Positions 10,508 to 18,222 of a stretch of 64,000 nucleotides of DNA are shown in pieces. This DNA comes from Streptomyces sp. TP-A0874. Lineage in GTDB: Bacteria > Actinomycetota > Actinomycetes > Streptomycetales > Streptomycetaceae. The position numbers were made by a program, and so were the translations under genes. Location of the stretch: contig NZ_BBZK01000003.1 of the NCBI RefSeq assembly GCF_001748085.1, positions 558,001 through 622,000 of the forward strand, written 5' to 3'. The notes under the pieces are model-generated. The model worked only from the letters and a program-made list of their open reading frames with translations, was not told where the DNA came from and ran no database searches. Within the stretch, counting starts at the first letter, position 1, and each line of letters begins with the position of its first letter.

Positions 10508-11902
10508 TCACGCTCCAGCTGATTCGACCGGTGTCGCCGGTGTGTCGAGCGGTGCCTGCTGCAAGGGCATCGGATGGTGCGGCACAACCGGTCCAGCGGG
10601 CGGAGCGGATGGTTCGGCGGCCTCCTCGCGCTCGGCTCGTAGCCGCTCCCGGCCCTCGGCCCGAGGGGGTTCCGCGGACGGCTTCATCGGGACGCGCGGG
10701 GTGAAGAGCGGAGCGGAGGAGCGCGGGGAACGCGGCGAACGCGGCTGGAAGGAAGCCGGAAAGCGGACGAACGGCCGGGGTGAGGACCGGGGCGACGGCG
10801 CGGGGCGGCCGCCACCGGTGGCCGGCCGGGGGTCCTCGGCCCGCTCCGGGGCGTCCCGGACCGCGGTCGCCCGGGCCAGACCACAGGGCACCTCGGCGGT
10901 CGTGTAGGGCAACCGCAGCTCCCCCTCCGCCGTCCACAGACCCGCGCCCGGCAACCAGCCCTCGGGGGCCGTGAACTGGCGCAACCGACCCTCCGCCGGC
11001 CGCCAGACACCGACCCGGCGGCAGTCCGGGCCGCCGATACGCAGCGCCACCGCGCAGCTCTCCGGGGTGAGCGGCCGCTCGGGCTGGATGGCGAACGGGG
11101 TCACCGCCGCCGCCTGTTCCGGCCGGCCGGTGAACTCCAGCGACCTGGGGAAACGCACCGGCAAGGAGCTGCCGAGCACACCCCAGCCCAGCCGGTCGTC
11201 CCCCGGTGCGTTGGAGCGGACGATCAGCAGGCCGCTCTCCGGGTCGGCCATCAGCAGCCGGTCGTCGCTCTTCTCGGCGATCTGGAGCAGCGGGCTGAGT
11301 TCGCCGCGCCGGTACAGGTCCACCGTGACGGTCTTCGTCCGCCCGTCGATCTCCTGGTCCACGGCGAGCAGCTGTCCCGTCCGGTCCAGCCAGACTCCGC
11401 CGGTGCAGTGTCCGGGAAGTTCGGCGATGTGCTCCGGGCCGCCGCCGCCACCGTGCACCATCCAGAGTCCGGTCGACTCCGCCCCGGCACCGGAGCGCTT
11501 GGATCCGTGGTGCGCGAGCGCGTAGGCGCGCTGGCCGTCCGGGGCGGGGGGCAGCAGCGTCAGCCGCTCGCACTCCAGGCCGCCCAGCGGCACCTCGCCG
11601 GTGCCCGGGCCGGTCGGGTAGAGCAGGGAGAACAACTGCCGTTCGTCCTTGCTCCGGTGGATCAGCACCCGTCCGTCGGCCAGCGGCAGCACCTCGCTGC
11701 CGGGCTCCTCGGGGCGGTCGCCGGGGAGCCGCACCACGTAGGGCTCGGGGCCGTTCAGCGTCCAGCGCTCCGGGAGCCGGCCACCGGCCTCGTCCCGGCA
11801 CGGGGCCAGCCGAGCTGCGTAGGAGCCGTCCGCGGTGATGGTGAACGCCCCGGGGGACTCCGTGCCGTGGTCCACGGCGGTTTCGATGGCACAGGCCGTC
11901 AT
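10508..11902 (-). CDS. Beta-propeller-like protein of unknown function
   Basis: A 464-residue protein with no signal peptide. Residues about 15-360 show repeating short strands of WD40/Kelch-like character, for example GAFTITADGSYAARL, ADGRVLIHRSKDERQLF and GGVWLDRTGQLLAVDQE, consistent with a cytoplasmic beta-propeller. The last 100 residues are Pro/Arg/Ser-rich and probably disordered. I chose ATG 11902; a start at 11953 would add residues with no ribosome site. It is divergent from nif3. In Streptomyces this is a conserved hypothetical; the partner and role are unknown. Confidence 0.8.
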   Translation of the reverse strand: MTACAIETAVDHGTESPGAFTITADGSYAARLAPCRDEAGGRLPERWTLNGPEPYVVRLPGDRPEEPGSEVLPLADGRVLIHRSKDERQLFSLLYPTGPGTGEVPLGGLECERLTLLPPAPDGQRAYALAHHGSKRSGAGAESTGLWMVHGGGGGPEHIAELPGHCTGGVWLDRTGQLLAVDQEIDGRTKTVTVDLYRRGELSPLLQIAEKSDDRLLMADPESGLLIVRSNAPGDDRLGWGVLGSSLPVRFPRSLEFTGRPEQAAAVTPFAIQPERPLTPESCAVALRIGGPDCRRVGVWRPAEGRLRQFTAPEGWLPGAGLWTAEGELRLPYTTAEVPCGLARATAVRDAPERAEDPRPATGGGRPAPSPRSSPRPFVRFPASFQPRSPRSPRSSAPLFTPRVPMKPSAEPPRAEGRERLRAEREEAAEPSAPPAGPVVPHHPMPLQQAPLDTPATPVESAGA

Positions 11903-12168
11903 GAATCGCACCTCCGCCGGGCAAACTAGTTTCCACGTTTCCTGCCGAACCACGTAGCTGGCTACGCTTCACGCATATGGGTGTAACTGTCCCCAATCCG
12001 CTGGGGACGGAGCGGCGGATGTGCTTCACCGCAGGACCGGCCGGCCGGCGGAGAACCGTTCCGCCGCCCCCCGCCGCCGGACCGCGGTCGGAAGGGGCCG
12101 AGAGCACCCGGACCAGGAGGGCGGAGCAGCGACACTCGCCCGCGCGGTGGACAGGTAGCCTTTGTCGC

Positions 12169-13074
12169 GTGCCCGCACTCTCTGAAGTCATCGCCGCCCT
12201 CGAAACGCTCTGGCCCGCGGAGTGGGCGGAGCAGTGGGACGCCGTCGGTACCGTCTGCGGTGAACCGGAAGCGGACGTCCGGAGCGTGCTGTTCGCCGTC
12301 GACCCGGTCCAGGAGGTCGCCGACGAAGCGGTGCGGCTCGGCGCCGAACTCCTCATCACCCACCACCCGCTCTACCTGCGCGGCACGACGACGGTCGCGG
12401 CCGCCACCTTCAAGGGCCGAGTGGTCCACACGCTGATCAGACACGGTGTGGCCCTCCAGGTGGCCCACACCAACGCCGACCGGGCCGACCCCGGGGTCTC
12501 CGACGCCCTCGCGGGCGCGCTCGGCCTGCGGATCACCGGCCCGCTGGTGCCCGATCCCTCGGACCCCGCCGGCCGCCGCGGCCTGGGCCGGGTCTGCGAG
12601 CTGGACCAGCCGGTGGCGCTGGCCGCCTTCGCCGAGCTGGTCGCGGCCCGGCTGCCCGCCACCGCCCAGGGGATCCGGGTCGCCGGCGACCCCGAGCGGG
12701 AGATCCGCACCGTCGCCGTCTGCGGTGGATCCGGCGACGGCCTCTTCGACCAGGTGCGGGCGGCCGGCGTCGACGCGTACGTCACCGCGGACCTGCGCCA
12801 CCACCCGGCCTCCGAAGCGGTGCAGCACGCTCTCCACACAGCCGGTGAGCGGGGCGGACCGGCGTTGGTGGACGCGGCGCACTGGGCCACCGAATGGCCG
12901 TGGGTGGAGCAGGCCGCCGCCCAACTCGACGAGATCTCCGACCGCCACGGATGGGGACTGCGCACCCACGTCTCCCGGACGGTCACCGACCCCTGGACCG
13001 CCCACGCGGCGGCCCCCGCGGCGACAGCCGCCCCGACCGCCGTTCCCGACCACACCACTGGAGCCCCGAACTGA
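12169..13074 (+). CDS. Nif3-like dinuclear metal-centre protein
   Basis: A 301-residue Nif3/YbgI family protein (DUF34). Metal-binding signatures are LITHHPLYLRG near residue 62, AHTNADRADPG near residue 103 and VDAAHWATEWP near residue 235. The biochemical role is unsettled; hydrolase and GTP cyclohydrolase-like suggestions exist for the family. The GTG at 12169 fits the conserved N-terminus PALSEVIAALE. The stop overlaps the start of the zinc-ribbon gene by four bases, and that gene is followed by RNase H, an order I recall as conserved in streptomycetes (SCO2299 region). Confidence 0.92.
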   Translation: MPALSEVIAALETLWPAEWAEQWDAVGTVCGEPEADVRSVLFAVDPVQEVADEAVRLGAELLITHHPLYLRGTTTVAAATFKGRVVHTLIRHGVALQVAHTNADRADPGVSDALAGALGLRITGPLVPDPSDPAGRRGLGRVCELDQPVALAAFAELVAARLPATAQGIRVAGDPEREIRTVAVCGGSGDGLFDQVRAAGVDAYVTADLRHHPASEAVQHALHTAGERGGPALVDAAHWATEWPWVEQAAAQLDEISDRHGWGLRTHVSRTVTDPWTAHAAAPAATAAPTAVPDHTTGAPN

Positions 13075-13814
13075 ACGCCGAGCCCGCCGACCAGATCCGC
13101 CTTCTCGACGTCCAGGCTCTCGACGTCCGTCTCTCGCAGCTGACCCACAAGAAGCGCAACCTGCCGGAGCACGCGGAGATCGAGGCCCTCACCGCCGACC
13201 TCGCCCAACTGCGCGACCTGCTGGTCGCAGCCCGTACCGAGGAGGGCGACGCCGCCCGCGAGCAGACCAAGGCGGAGCAGGACGTGGAGCAGGTGCGCAA
13301 CCGCGCCGCCCGCGACCAGCAGCGGCTGGACTCCGGGGCCGTCACCTCTCCCAAGGACCTGGAGAACCTCCAGCGGGAGATCGTCTCCCTCGCCAAGCGG
13401 CAGGGCGACCTTGAGGACGTCGTGCTGGAGATCATGGAGCGCCGGGAGTCGGCACAGGAGCGGACCGCCGAACTGACCCAGCGGGTCGACTCGGTGCAGG
13501 CCAAGGTCGACGACGCCACGGCCCGCCGGGACGCGGCGGCCGGCGAGCTCGATGCCGAGATCGCGGCCGCCACCAAGGAGCGGGAGGTGGTCGCCGCGGC
13601 GGTGCCCGCGGAGCTGATGAAGCTCTACGAGAAGCTGCGGGTGCAGCAGGGCGGGATCGGTGCGGCCCGGCTGTACCAGCGGCGCTGCGAAGGGTGCCGG
13701 CTGGAGCTGAACATCACCGAGGTGAACGAGGTACGGGACGCGCCGCGGGACAAGGTGCTGCGCTGCGAGAACTGCCGCCGCATCCTGGTCCGCACGCCCG
13801 ACTCGGGGTTGTAG
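13071..13814 (+). CDS. C4 zinc-ribbon coiled-coil protein (CT398-like)
   Basis: A 247-residue protein with a long coiled coil (about residues 15-190, rich in E/A/R/Q heptads such as DLENLQREIVSLAKRQGDLE) and a C-terminal zinc ribbon, RCEGCRLEL to RCENCRRIL (two CxxC knuckles). The best start is CTG 13071, which overlaps the nif3 stop as CTGA and has GGAG seven bases upstream; no ATG/GTG/TTG fits better. The family is widespread in bacteria, usually next to nif3, with no settled function; nucleic-acid or flagellar/secretion scaffold roles have been proposed for relatives. RNase H follows after four bases. Confidence 0.88.
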   Translation: MNAEPADQIRLLDVQALDVRLSQLTHKKRNLPEHAEIEALTADLAQLRDLLVAARTEEGDAAREQTKAEQDVEQVRNRAARDQQRLDSGAVTSPKDLENLQREIVSLAKRQGDLEDVVLEIMERRESAQERTAELTQRVDSVQAKVDDATARRDAAAGELDAEIAAATKEREVVAAAVPAELMKLYEKLRVQQGGIGAARLYQRRCEGCRLELNITEVNEVRDAPRDKVLRCENCRRILVRTPDSGL

Positions 13815-13818
13815 AGCC

Positions 13819-15126
13819 ATGTCACGAAGGTTCATCGTCGAAGCCGACGGTGGGTCTCGGGGCAATCCGGGCCCGGCTGGCTACGGGGCGGTCGTCCTGG
13901 AGCCGGAGACCGGGGAGGCCGTCGCCGAGGCCGCCGAGTACATCGGTACCGCGACCAACAACGTCGCCGAGTACCGCGGTCTGATCGCCGGCCTGCGGGC
14001 CGCGCACGCGCTGGACCCGGAGGCCCGGATCCATGTCCGGATGGACTCCAAGCTCGTCGTCGAGCAGATGTCGGGACGCTGGAAGATCAAGCACCCGGAC
14101 ATGCGTCCGCTGGCGGCCGAGGCACGTGGCATCTTCCCGCCGGGGCAGGTGACGTACGAGTGGATCCCCCGGGAACGGAACACCCACGCCGACCGGTTGG
14201 CCAACGAGGCCATGGACGCAGGACGCCGAGGGGAGCCGTGGCAACCCGGTGCCCCGAGCGCGGCCGTCGCCCCACGGCCGGAGGCGGTCGCGGACTCCGC
14301 CGAACCGGCCGCACTGGAGGCCCTCGCGGAGGTCGCGGCGAGCGGCGGGGGCAGGCCGCAACGACAGCTCCGCCCCGCGGTCTCCGTGCCGCCGGGCCCG
14401 CCCGGAGGGGACGGGGCGGGGGAGGCCGCGGGGGTGGCAGGCCCCACCGGGGAACGGGAGCAACCGGGGGTGGCCGCGCTGCCCCGGGAACGGAGCGCAC
14501 TGGGGACGCCTGCGACGTTCGTGCTGCTGCGGCACGGTGAGACTCCGCTGACCACAGAGAAGCGCTTCTCCGGAAGTGGCGGTTCCGATCCGAGCCTGTC
14601 ACCGGCAGGGCGACGTCAAGTGGAGGCCACCGCTGCGGCGTTGGCCGTACGCGGCACCATCCAGGCGATCGTCAGCTCGCCGTTGCGGCGCTGCCGGGAG
14701 ACCGCGGACGCGGTCGGCGGTCGGCTGGGGTTGGACGTCCGTGTCGAGGACGACCTGCGAGAGGTCGACTTCGGGGCCTGGGAGGGCATGTCCTTCGCCG
14801 AGGTGCGCGACCGGTACCCCGATGACCTCGCCGCCTGGCTGGCCTCGCCGGAGAAGACACCGACCGGGCCGGGGGAGAGCGCGGCGGAGGTGACGCGCCG
14901 GGTCGCCCGGGCCAGGGACCGGCTGATCGCCCGGTACGCGGGCCGGACGGTGCTGCTGGTCACGCACCTCACCCCGATCAAGACGCTTGTGCGACTGGCC
15001 CTCGGAGCCCCGCTCGAGTCGGTCTTCCGGATGGAGGCGTCCGCGGCCTCGCTGTCGGTGGTGGCCTACTACGCCGACGGGAACGCTACCGTCCGGCTGC
15101 TGAACGACACCGCGCACCTGCGCTGA
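13819..15126 (+). CDS. Bifunctional ribonuclease HI / CobC-type phosphatase
   Basis: A 435-residue fusion. The N-terminal RNase HI domain (1-140) removes RNA from RNA/DNA hybrids; its acidic residues are in VEADGGSRGN, NNVAEYRG, VRMDSKLV and THADRLAN. A 90-residue Ala/Pro-rich linker follows. The C-terminal histidine-phosphatase domain starts at VLLRHGETPL (RHGE at about 238-241), with LREVDFGAWEG and LLVTHLTPIK completing the site. This is the architecture of S. coelicolor SCO2299, shown to have both activities, and of M. tuberculosis Rv2228c; the phosphatase may act on cobalamin intermediates or other phosphoesters. Last gene of the Nif3 operon. Confidence 0.95.
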   Translation: MSRRFIVEADGGSRGNPGPAGYGAVVLEPETGEAVAEAAEYIGTATNNVAEYRGLIAGLRAAHALDPEARIHVRMDSKLVVEQMSGRWKIKHPDMRPLAAEARGIFPPGQVTYEWIPRERNTHADRLANEAMDAGRRGEPWQPGAPSAAVAPRPEAVADSAEPAALEALAEVAASGGGRPQRQLRPAVSVPPGPPGGDGAGEAAGVAGPTGEREQPGVAALPRERSALGTPATFVLLRHGETPLTTEKRFSGSGGSDPSLSPAGRRQVEATAAALAVRGTIQAIVSSPLRRCRETADAVGGRLGLDVRVEDDLREVDFGAWEGMSFAEVRDRYPDDLAAWLASPEKTPTGPGESAAEVTRRVARARDRLIARYAGRTVLLVTHLTPIKTLVRLALGAPLESVFRMEASAASLSVVAYYADGNATVRLLNDTAHLR

Positions 15127-15181
15127 GCCAACGGCGGCCGGCCCCTGACGCTACCGCGCCGGGGGCCGACCGCGCTCGGTT

Positions 15182-15832
15182 TCAGGCGCGGTGGGGAGAG
15201 CGGTCCGGGCGGGCGATCGCCATGGCCGCCCGGGCCAGCTCCTCGACGCGTGCCCAGTCCCGTGCCCCGACCGCCTCCTGGGGCAGCATCCAGGTGCCGC
15301 CGACGCACCGGACGTTCGGCAGGTCCAGATAGGCGCGGGCGGTTGCGGGGCCGATACCGCCGGTGGGGCAGAAACGGGCCCGCGGCAGCGGGGAGGCCAG
15401 GGCCCTCAGGTACTCCGGGCCGCCCGCCGCCTCGGCCGGGAAGAACTTCATGTCGTTGACGTCACGCTCCAGCAACCCCACCACCTCGGCGGCGGTCGAG
15501 ACACCGGGCAGGAAGGGGAGCCCGGAGTCCTTCATCGCGTTCAGCTGCCGGTCGGTCCAGCCGGGGCTGACCAGGAAGCGGGCACCGGCCGTGACGGCGG
15601 TGTCCACGTCGGTCTGGGAGAGCACGGTGCCGGCTCCGACCACGGCCTGCGGCAACTCGTCGGCGATGGTCCGGATGCAGTCGGCGGCGGCCGGCGTGCG
15701 CAGCGCCACCTCGATCGCCGGCAGTCCGCCGTTGAACAGCGCACGGGCCACCGGCACGGCGTCGGAGGCATTCTCGAGGACGACGATCGGCAACACCGGG
15801 GCGAGGTCGAGCACGGATGCCATGCCTCCCAT
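15182..15832 (-). CDS. eda: KDPG/KHG aldolase
   Basis: A 216-residue class I aldolase (2-keto-3-deoxy-6-phosphogluconate / 4-hydroxy-2-oxoglutarate aldolase). Signatures are PAIEVALRTP (catalytic Glu), VGAGTVL, the Schiff-base Lys in DMKFFPAEAAGG, and FCPTGGIGP for phosphate binding. It splits KDPG into pyruvate and glyceraldehyde-3-phosphate or acts on related keto acids. No Entner-Doudoroff dehydratase gene is adjacent, so its use here could be in sugar-acid breakdown. Convergent with the RNase H gene; a GC-rich imperfect hairpin lies at about 15134-15169 between them. Confidence 0.92.
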   Translation of the reverse strand: MGGMASVLDLAPVLPIVVLENASDAVPVARALFNGGLPAIEVALRTPAAADCIRTIADELPQAVVGAGTVLSQTDVDTAVTAGARFLVSPGWTDRQLNAMKDSGLPFLPGVSTAAEVVGLLERDVNDMKFFPAEAAGGPEYLRALASPLPRARFCPTGGIGPATARAYLDLPNVRCVGGTWMLPQEAVGARDWARVEELARAAMAIARPDRSPHRA

Positions 15833-15948
15833 TCTGACCCCGTGTGGTGCGGCTCACAACGCGTGCGGCCATGGCCGGCCGGGCGGCCCCCCGGACAGGA
15901 GCGGCGCCACTGAGGCTCCGGGGCGCCGCTTTGGCCGACGGCGGCTGC

Positions 15949-16746
15949 TCAGAGCGCGGTGACGACCACATCCGCCCGCCACGGAGCCCCGGCCTTCTCA
16001 GGCGGCTGGGCCTCGATCATGTGGCCCAGTTCCCGCAGGTTCCGCAGGAGCTGCTCGGGATCGGCGGGGCGCACTCCGGCCACCAGGAGGTCCCGGAGCA
16101 GCCGCCCCTTGGTGGCCTTGTTGAAGTGGCTGACCACCGAGCGCTTCTCCACACCGCCCACGGTCTTCGAGTGGAGCACCCGGAGCGTCACCGTGCGTTC
16201 GGCGAGTCCTCCCCTGGGCTTCCAGGCCGCCGCGTAGGCCGCCGAACGGAGGTCGAGCACCGGCCCCTCGCCCGCCAGCCGGGGGAGCACCTCGGCCATC
16301 GGGGCCCGCCAGTGGGCGCCGAGGGAACCGGTCGCGGGCAGCTTGACCCCCATCGAGCAGCGGTAGGAGGGGATCTGGTCCCCGACCAGCAGGGCACCCC
16401 ACAGCCCGGAGAAGACCAGCAGCGTCCGCTCGGCACGTTCCCGGGCCTCCGGCTCCAGGGTGGTCAGGCCCAGGGCGTCGTAGAGGACTCCGGTGTAGAG
16501 CTCGGCCGCGGGCCGGGTGCCGGAGGTGCGCAGTGCGGCGTTCTTCTCGACCTCGCCCCGCTGGCCTTCGCTGAGGCCGAGCACCGTCCGGGCCCGCTCG
16601 GGGGAGTGGGCGCAGAGCGCCTCCAACTCGTCGAGCACGGACCGGCGCGCCGCGGTGAGCCCCGGGAGCGACAGGCGCTCCAGCTCCAGTGGAGCCCCGG
16701 AACCGCCGGCGGCCTTTCCTTCGGACGGTGGCAACAGCACCAGCAC
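15949..16746 (-). CDS. yaaA: YaaA-family peroxide stress protein
   Basis: A 265-residue DUF328/YaaA protein beginning MLVLLPPSEGKA, the invariant N-terminus of the family. Other hallmarks are LFSGLWGALLVGDQIPSYR and VSHFNKATKGRL (helix-hairpin-helix-like DNA-binding region). E. coli YaaA lowers free iron during peroxide stress and binds DNA; function here is by homology. The GTG start lies about 190 bases before the RNase P RNA gene, which runs divergently. It is followed co-directionally by eda after a gap of about 116 bases. Confidence 0.92.
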   Translation of the reverse strand: MLVLLPPSEGKAAGGSGAPLELERLSLPGLTAARRSVLDELEALCAHSPERARTVLGLSEGQRGEVEKNAALRTSGTRPAAELYTGVLYDALGLTTLEPEARERAERTLLVFSGLWGALLVGDQIPSYRCSMGVKLPATGSLGAHWRAPMAEVLPRLAGEGPVLDLRSAAYAAAWKPRGGLAERTVTLRVLHSKTVGGVEKRSVVSHFNKATKGRLLRDLLVAGVRPADPEQLLRNLRELGHMIEAQPPEKAGAPWRADVVVTAL

Positions 16747-16937
16747 GGTCGATCTCCCACGGCTCGGCTCTTCGGGTTGCCCGAGCAGCCTACGAGCAGC
16801 CGCACCCGCCCGATCCGCGGCCTCGCACGGGAGGCCGGCGGAGGCAGGCTGCCGGTCGGCCGGTACGCGCCCGAACCGGGCCGCCGGCGTCGGTTACCGA
16901 GGCGCGGCGCCGCCGCGTACCATGGTCGGCACGGCGG

Positions 16938-17344
16938 ACGAGCCGGCCGGGCGGTCGCGTCGGGACCCGAGTGGTCCCGCCGAGGAACGTCCGGGCTCCA
17001 CAGGGCAGGGTGGTGGGTAACACCCACCCGGGGTGACCCGCGGGACAGTGCCACAGAAAGCAGACCGCCGGGCATCGCGAGGTGCCTGGTAAGGGTGAAA
17101 CGGTGGTGTAAGAGACCACCAGCGTCCGGGGTGACCCGGACGGCTCGGTAAACCCCACCCGGAGCAAGGTCAAGAGGGGGCGTCGCAGACGTCCCTGCGC
17201 GGACGTTGGAGGGCTGCCCGCCCGAGTCCGCGGGTAGACCGCACGAGGCCGGTGGTGACACCGGTCCTAGATGGATGGCCGCCTCCCCGGGCGCCGTGAG
17301 GCTCCCGGGAGACAGAACCCGGCGTACAGGCCGACTCGTCCGCC
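16938..17344 (+). ncRNA. rnpB: RNase P RNA, bacterial class A
   Basis: The catalytic RNA that trims 5' leaders of tRNAs. Recognised from its conserved core: GAGGAACGTCCGGGCTCC followed by ACAGGGCAG (P4 5' region, about 16983-17008), GGTAAGGGTGAAACGGTG and TAAGAGACCACCAGC (about 17090-17130), AGCAAGGTCAAGAG, and the 3' P4 strand ACAGAACCCGGCGTACAGG at 17322-17340. The end strands CGAGCCGG (about 16939) and CCGACTCG (17331-17338) can form part of P1. Length near 405 nt fits Streptomyces. Exact ends are estimated to within about ten bases. Apparent frames across it are not genes. Confidence 0.94.
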
Positions 17345-17501
17345 TCTCTCCCTCCTCCCAGCACGGCCCGCTGCCGCGGGCACTCGTACGGCGCAGCAGC
17401 CCGAGCGACCCCGGTCGCCGCGTGAATGACTGGTGCCATGGCGCCACATCGCGGAGAGACGGCGGTCAGGTTGAGTGCACATGGTGGGAAGTGGGTGTCG
17501 C

Positions 17502-18215
17502 ATGGCTGACGGGACACGAACCGCCCTAGTCGCGAGTATCGCGGGCGGGTATCTCCTGGGACGCAGTGGGAAGGCGAAGCTCGCGTTGGCGATCGCCGCC
17601 TATATGGGCAGCAAGAGACTCCGGGCGAAGCCGCAGCAGTTGTTGGCGGCGGGAACGGGGAAGCTCGGCGACCTCTCGCAGCTGTCAGGGAAGGGCGAGC
17701 AGGGGAGCGGGCAGTTGCTCTCCCTGGGGCGCCAAGCGCTGCGGGGGGCGGTCGACCGGAGGCTGACCGGCTTCGCCGACTCGCTGGCGGACCGGAGCAG
17801 AACGATGGGCGACGGGGACGGCGGCGAGGACGAGGACGGGGAGCCGCAGGGCGCCGAGGACTCCGAAGGCGCTGATGACTCCGAGGAGGCCGGTGACTCG
17901 GCGGACGGCGACCGCGCTGCGGAGGCCGACTCCGGGGAACGGCGGCGTGAGGGGACGGACTCCGGGGAACGGCGGCGTGAAGAGACGGACTCCGGGGAGC
18001 GCCGGCGTGAAAGGGGACCGCGAGAGGAGGAGGCGGGGGAGGACCAGCGCACCGAATCCCGTGGCCGGCCGAGGGCGAGGGCCCCCAGGTCTCCGGGTTC
18101 CCGCCCGGGGACGACCGCTCCGCGGGTCGTGGCCGAGAGGCCGACCAAGAAGACGGCGCCGGCCAGGAGGACGAGCCGGAGAGCGCCCGCCGACCAGTCC
18201 GACCGACGGAGGTGA
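17502..18215 (+). CDS. Gas-vesicle-cluster accessory-like protein (GvpY-like)
   Basis: A 237-residue protein. The conserved N-terminus MADGTRTALVASIAGGYLLGRSGKAKLALAIAAY (quoted in parts: ALVASIAGGYLLGRSG, KLALAIAAYMG) and helices to about residue 110 resemble a protein encoded in Streptomyces gas-vesicle clusters. The rest is disordered: first acidic, then a threefold SGERRRE repeat, then a Lys/Arg/Pro-rich tail (KKTAPARRTSRRAPADQ). The ATG at 17502 has GGAAGTGGG upstream. The SRPBCC gene starts seven bases after its stop with GGAGG in between, so they form an operon. No gvpA or other vesicle gene is seen in the window. Function unknown. Confidence 0.75.
   Translation: MADGTRTALVASIAGGYLLGRSGKAKLALAIAAYMGSKRLRAKPQQLLAAGTGKLGDLSQLSGKGEQGSGQLLSLGRQALRGAVDRRLTGFADSLADRSRTMGDGDGGEDEDGEPQGAEDSEGADDSEEAGDSADGDRAAEADSGERRREGTDSGERRREETDSGERRRERGPREEEAGEDQRTESRGRPRARAPRSPGSRPGTTAPRVVAERPTKKTAPARRTSRRAPADQSDRRR
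17928..18017 (+). repeat. Three tandem copies of a 30-bp repeat inside a gene
   Basis: Units at 17928-17957, 17958-17987 and 17988-18017, each beginning GACTCCGGGGA and encoding DSGERRRE plus two variable residues. The 10-codon period keeps the frame, so copy number can change without breaking the gene. The third unit has diverged most. Confidence 0.85.
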
Positions 18216-18222
18216 CAAGACC

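Noticed and set aside
15134..15169. Hairpin between the RNase H gene and eda as a terminator
   Set aside because: The stem (GGCCGGCCCC / GGGGCCGACC) has a mismatch and a 15-base loop, so it is too weak to list as a feature.
17928..18017. Short tandem repeats considered as a CRISPR remnant
   Set aside because: The units are contiguous without spacers, keep a reading frame and encode a peptide repeat.
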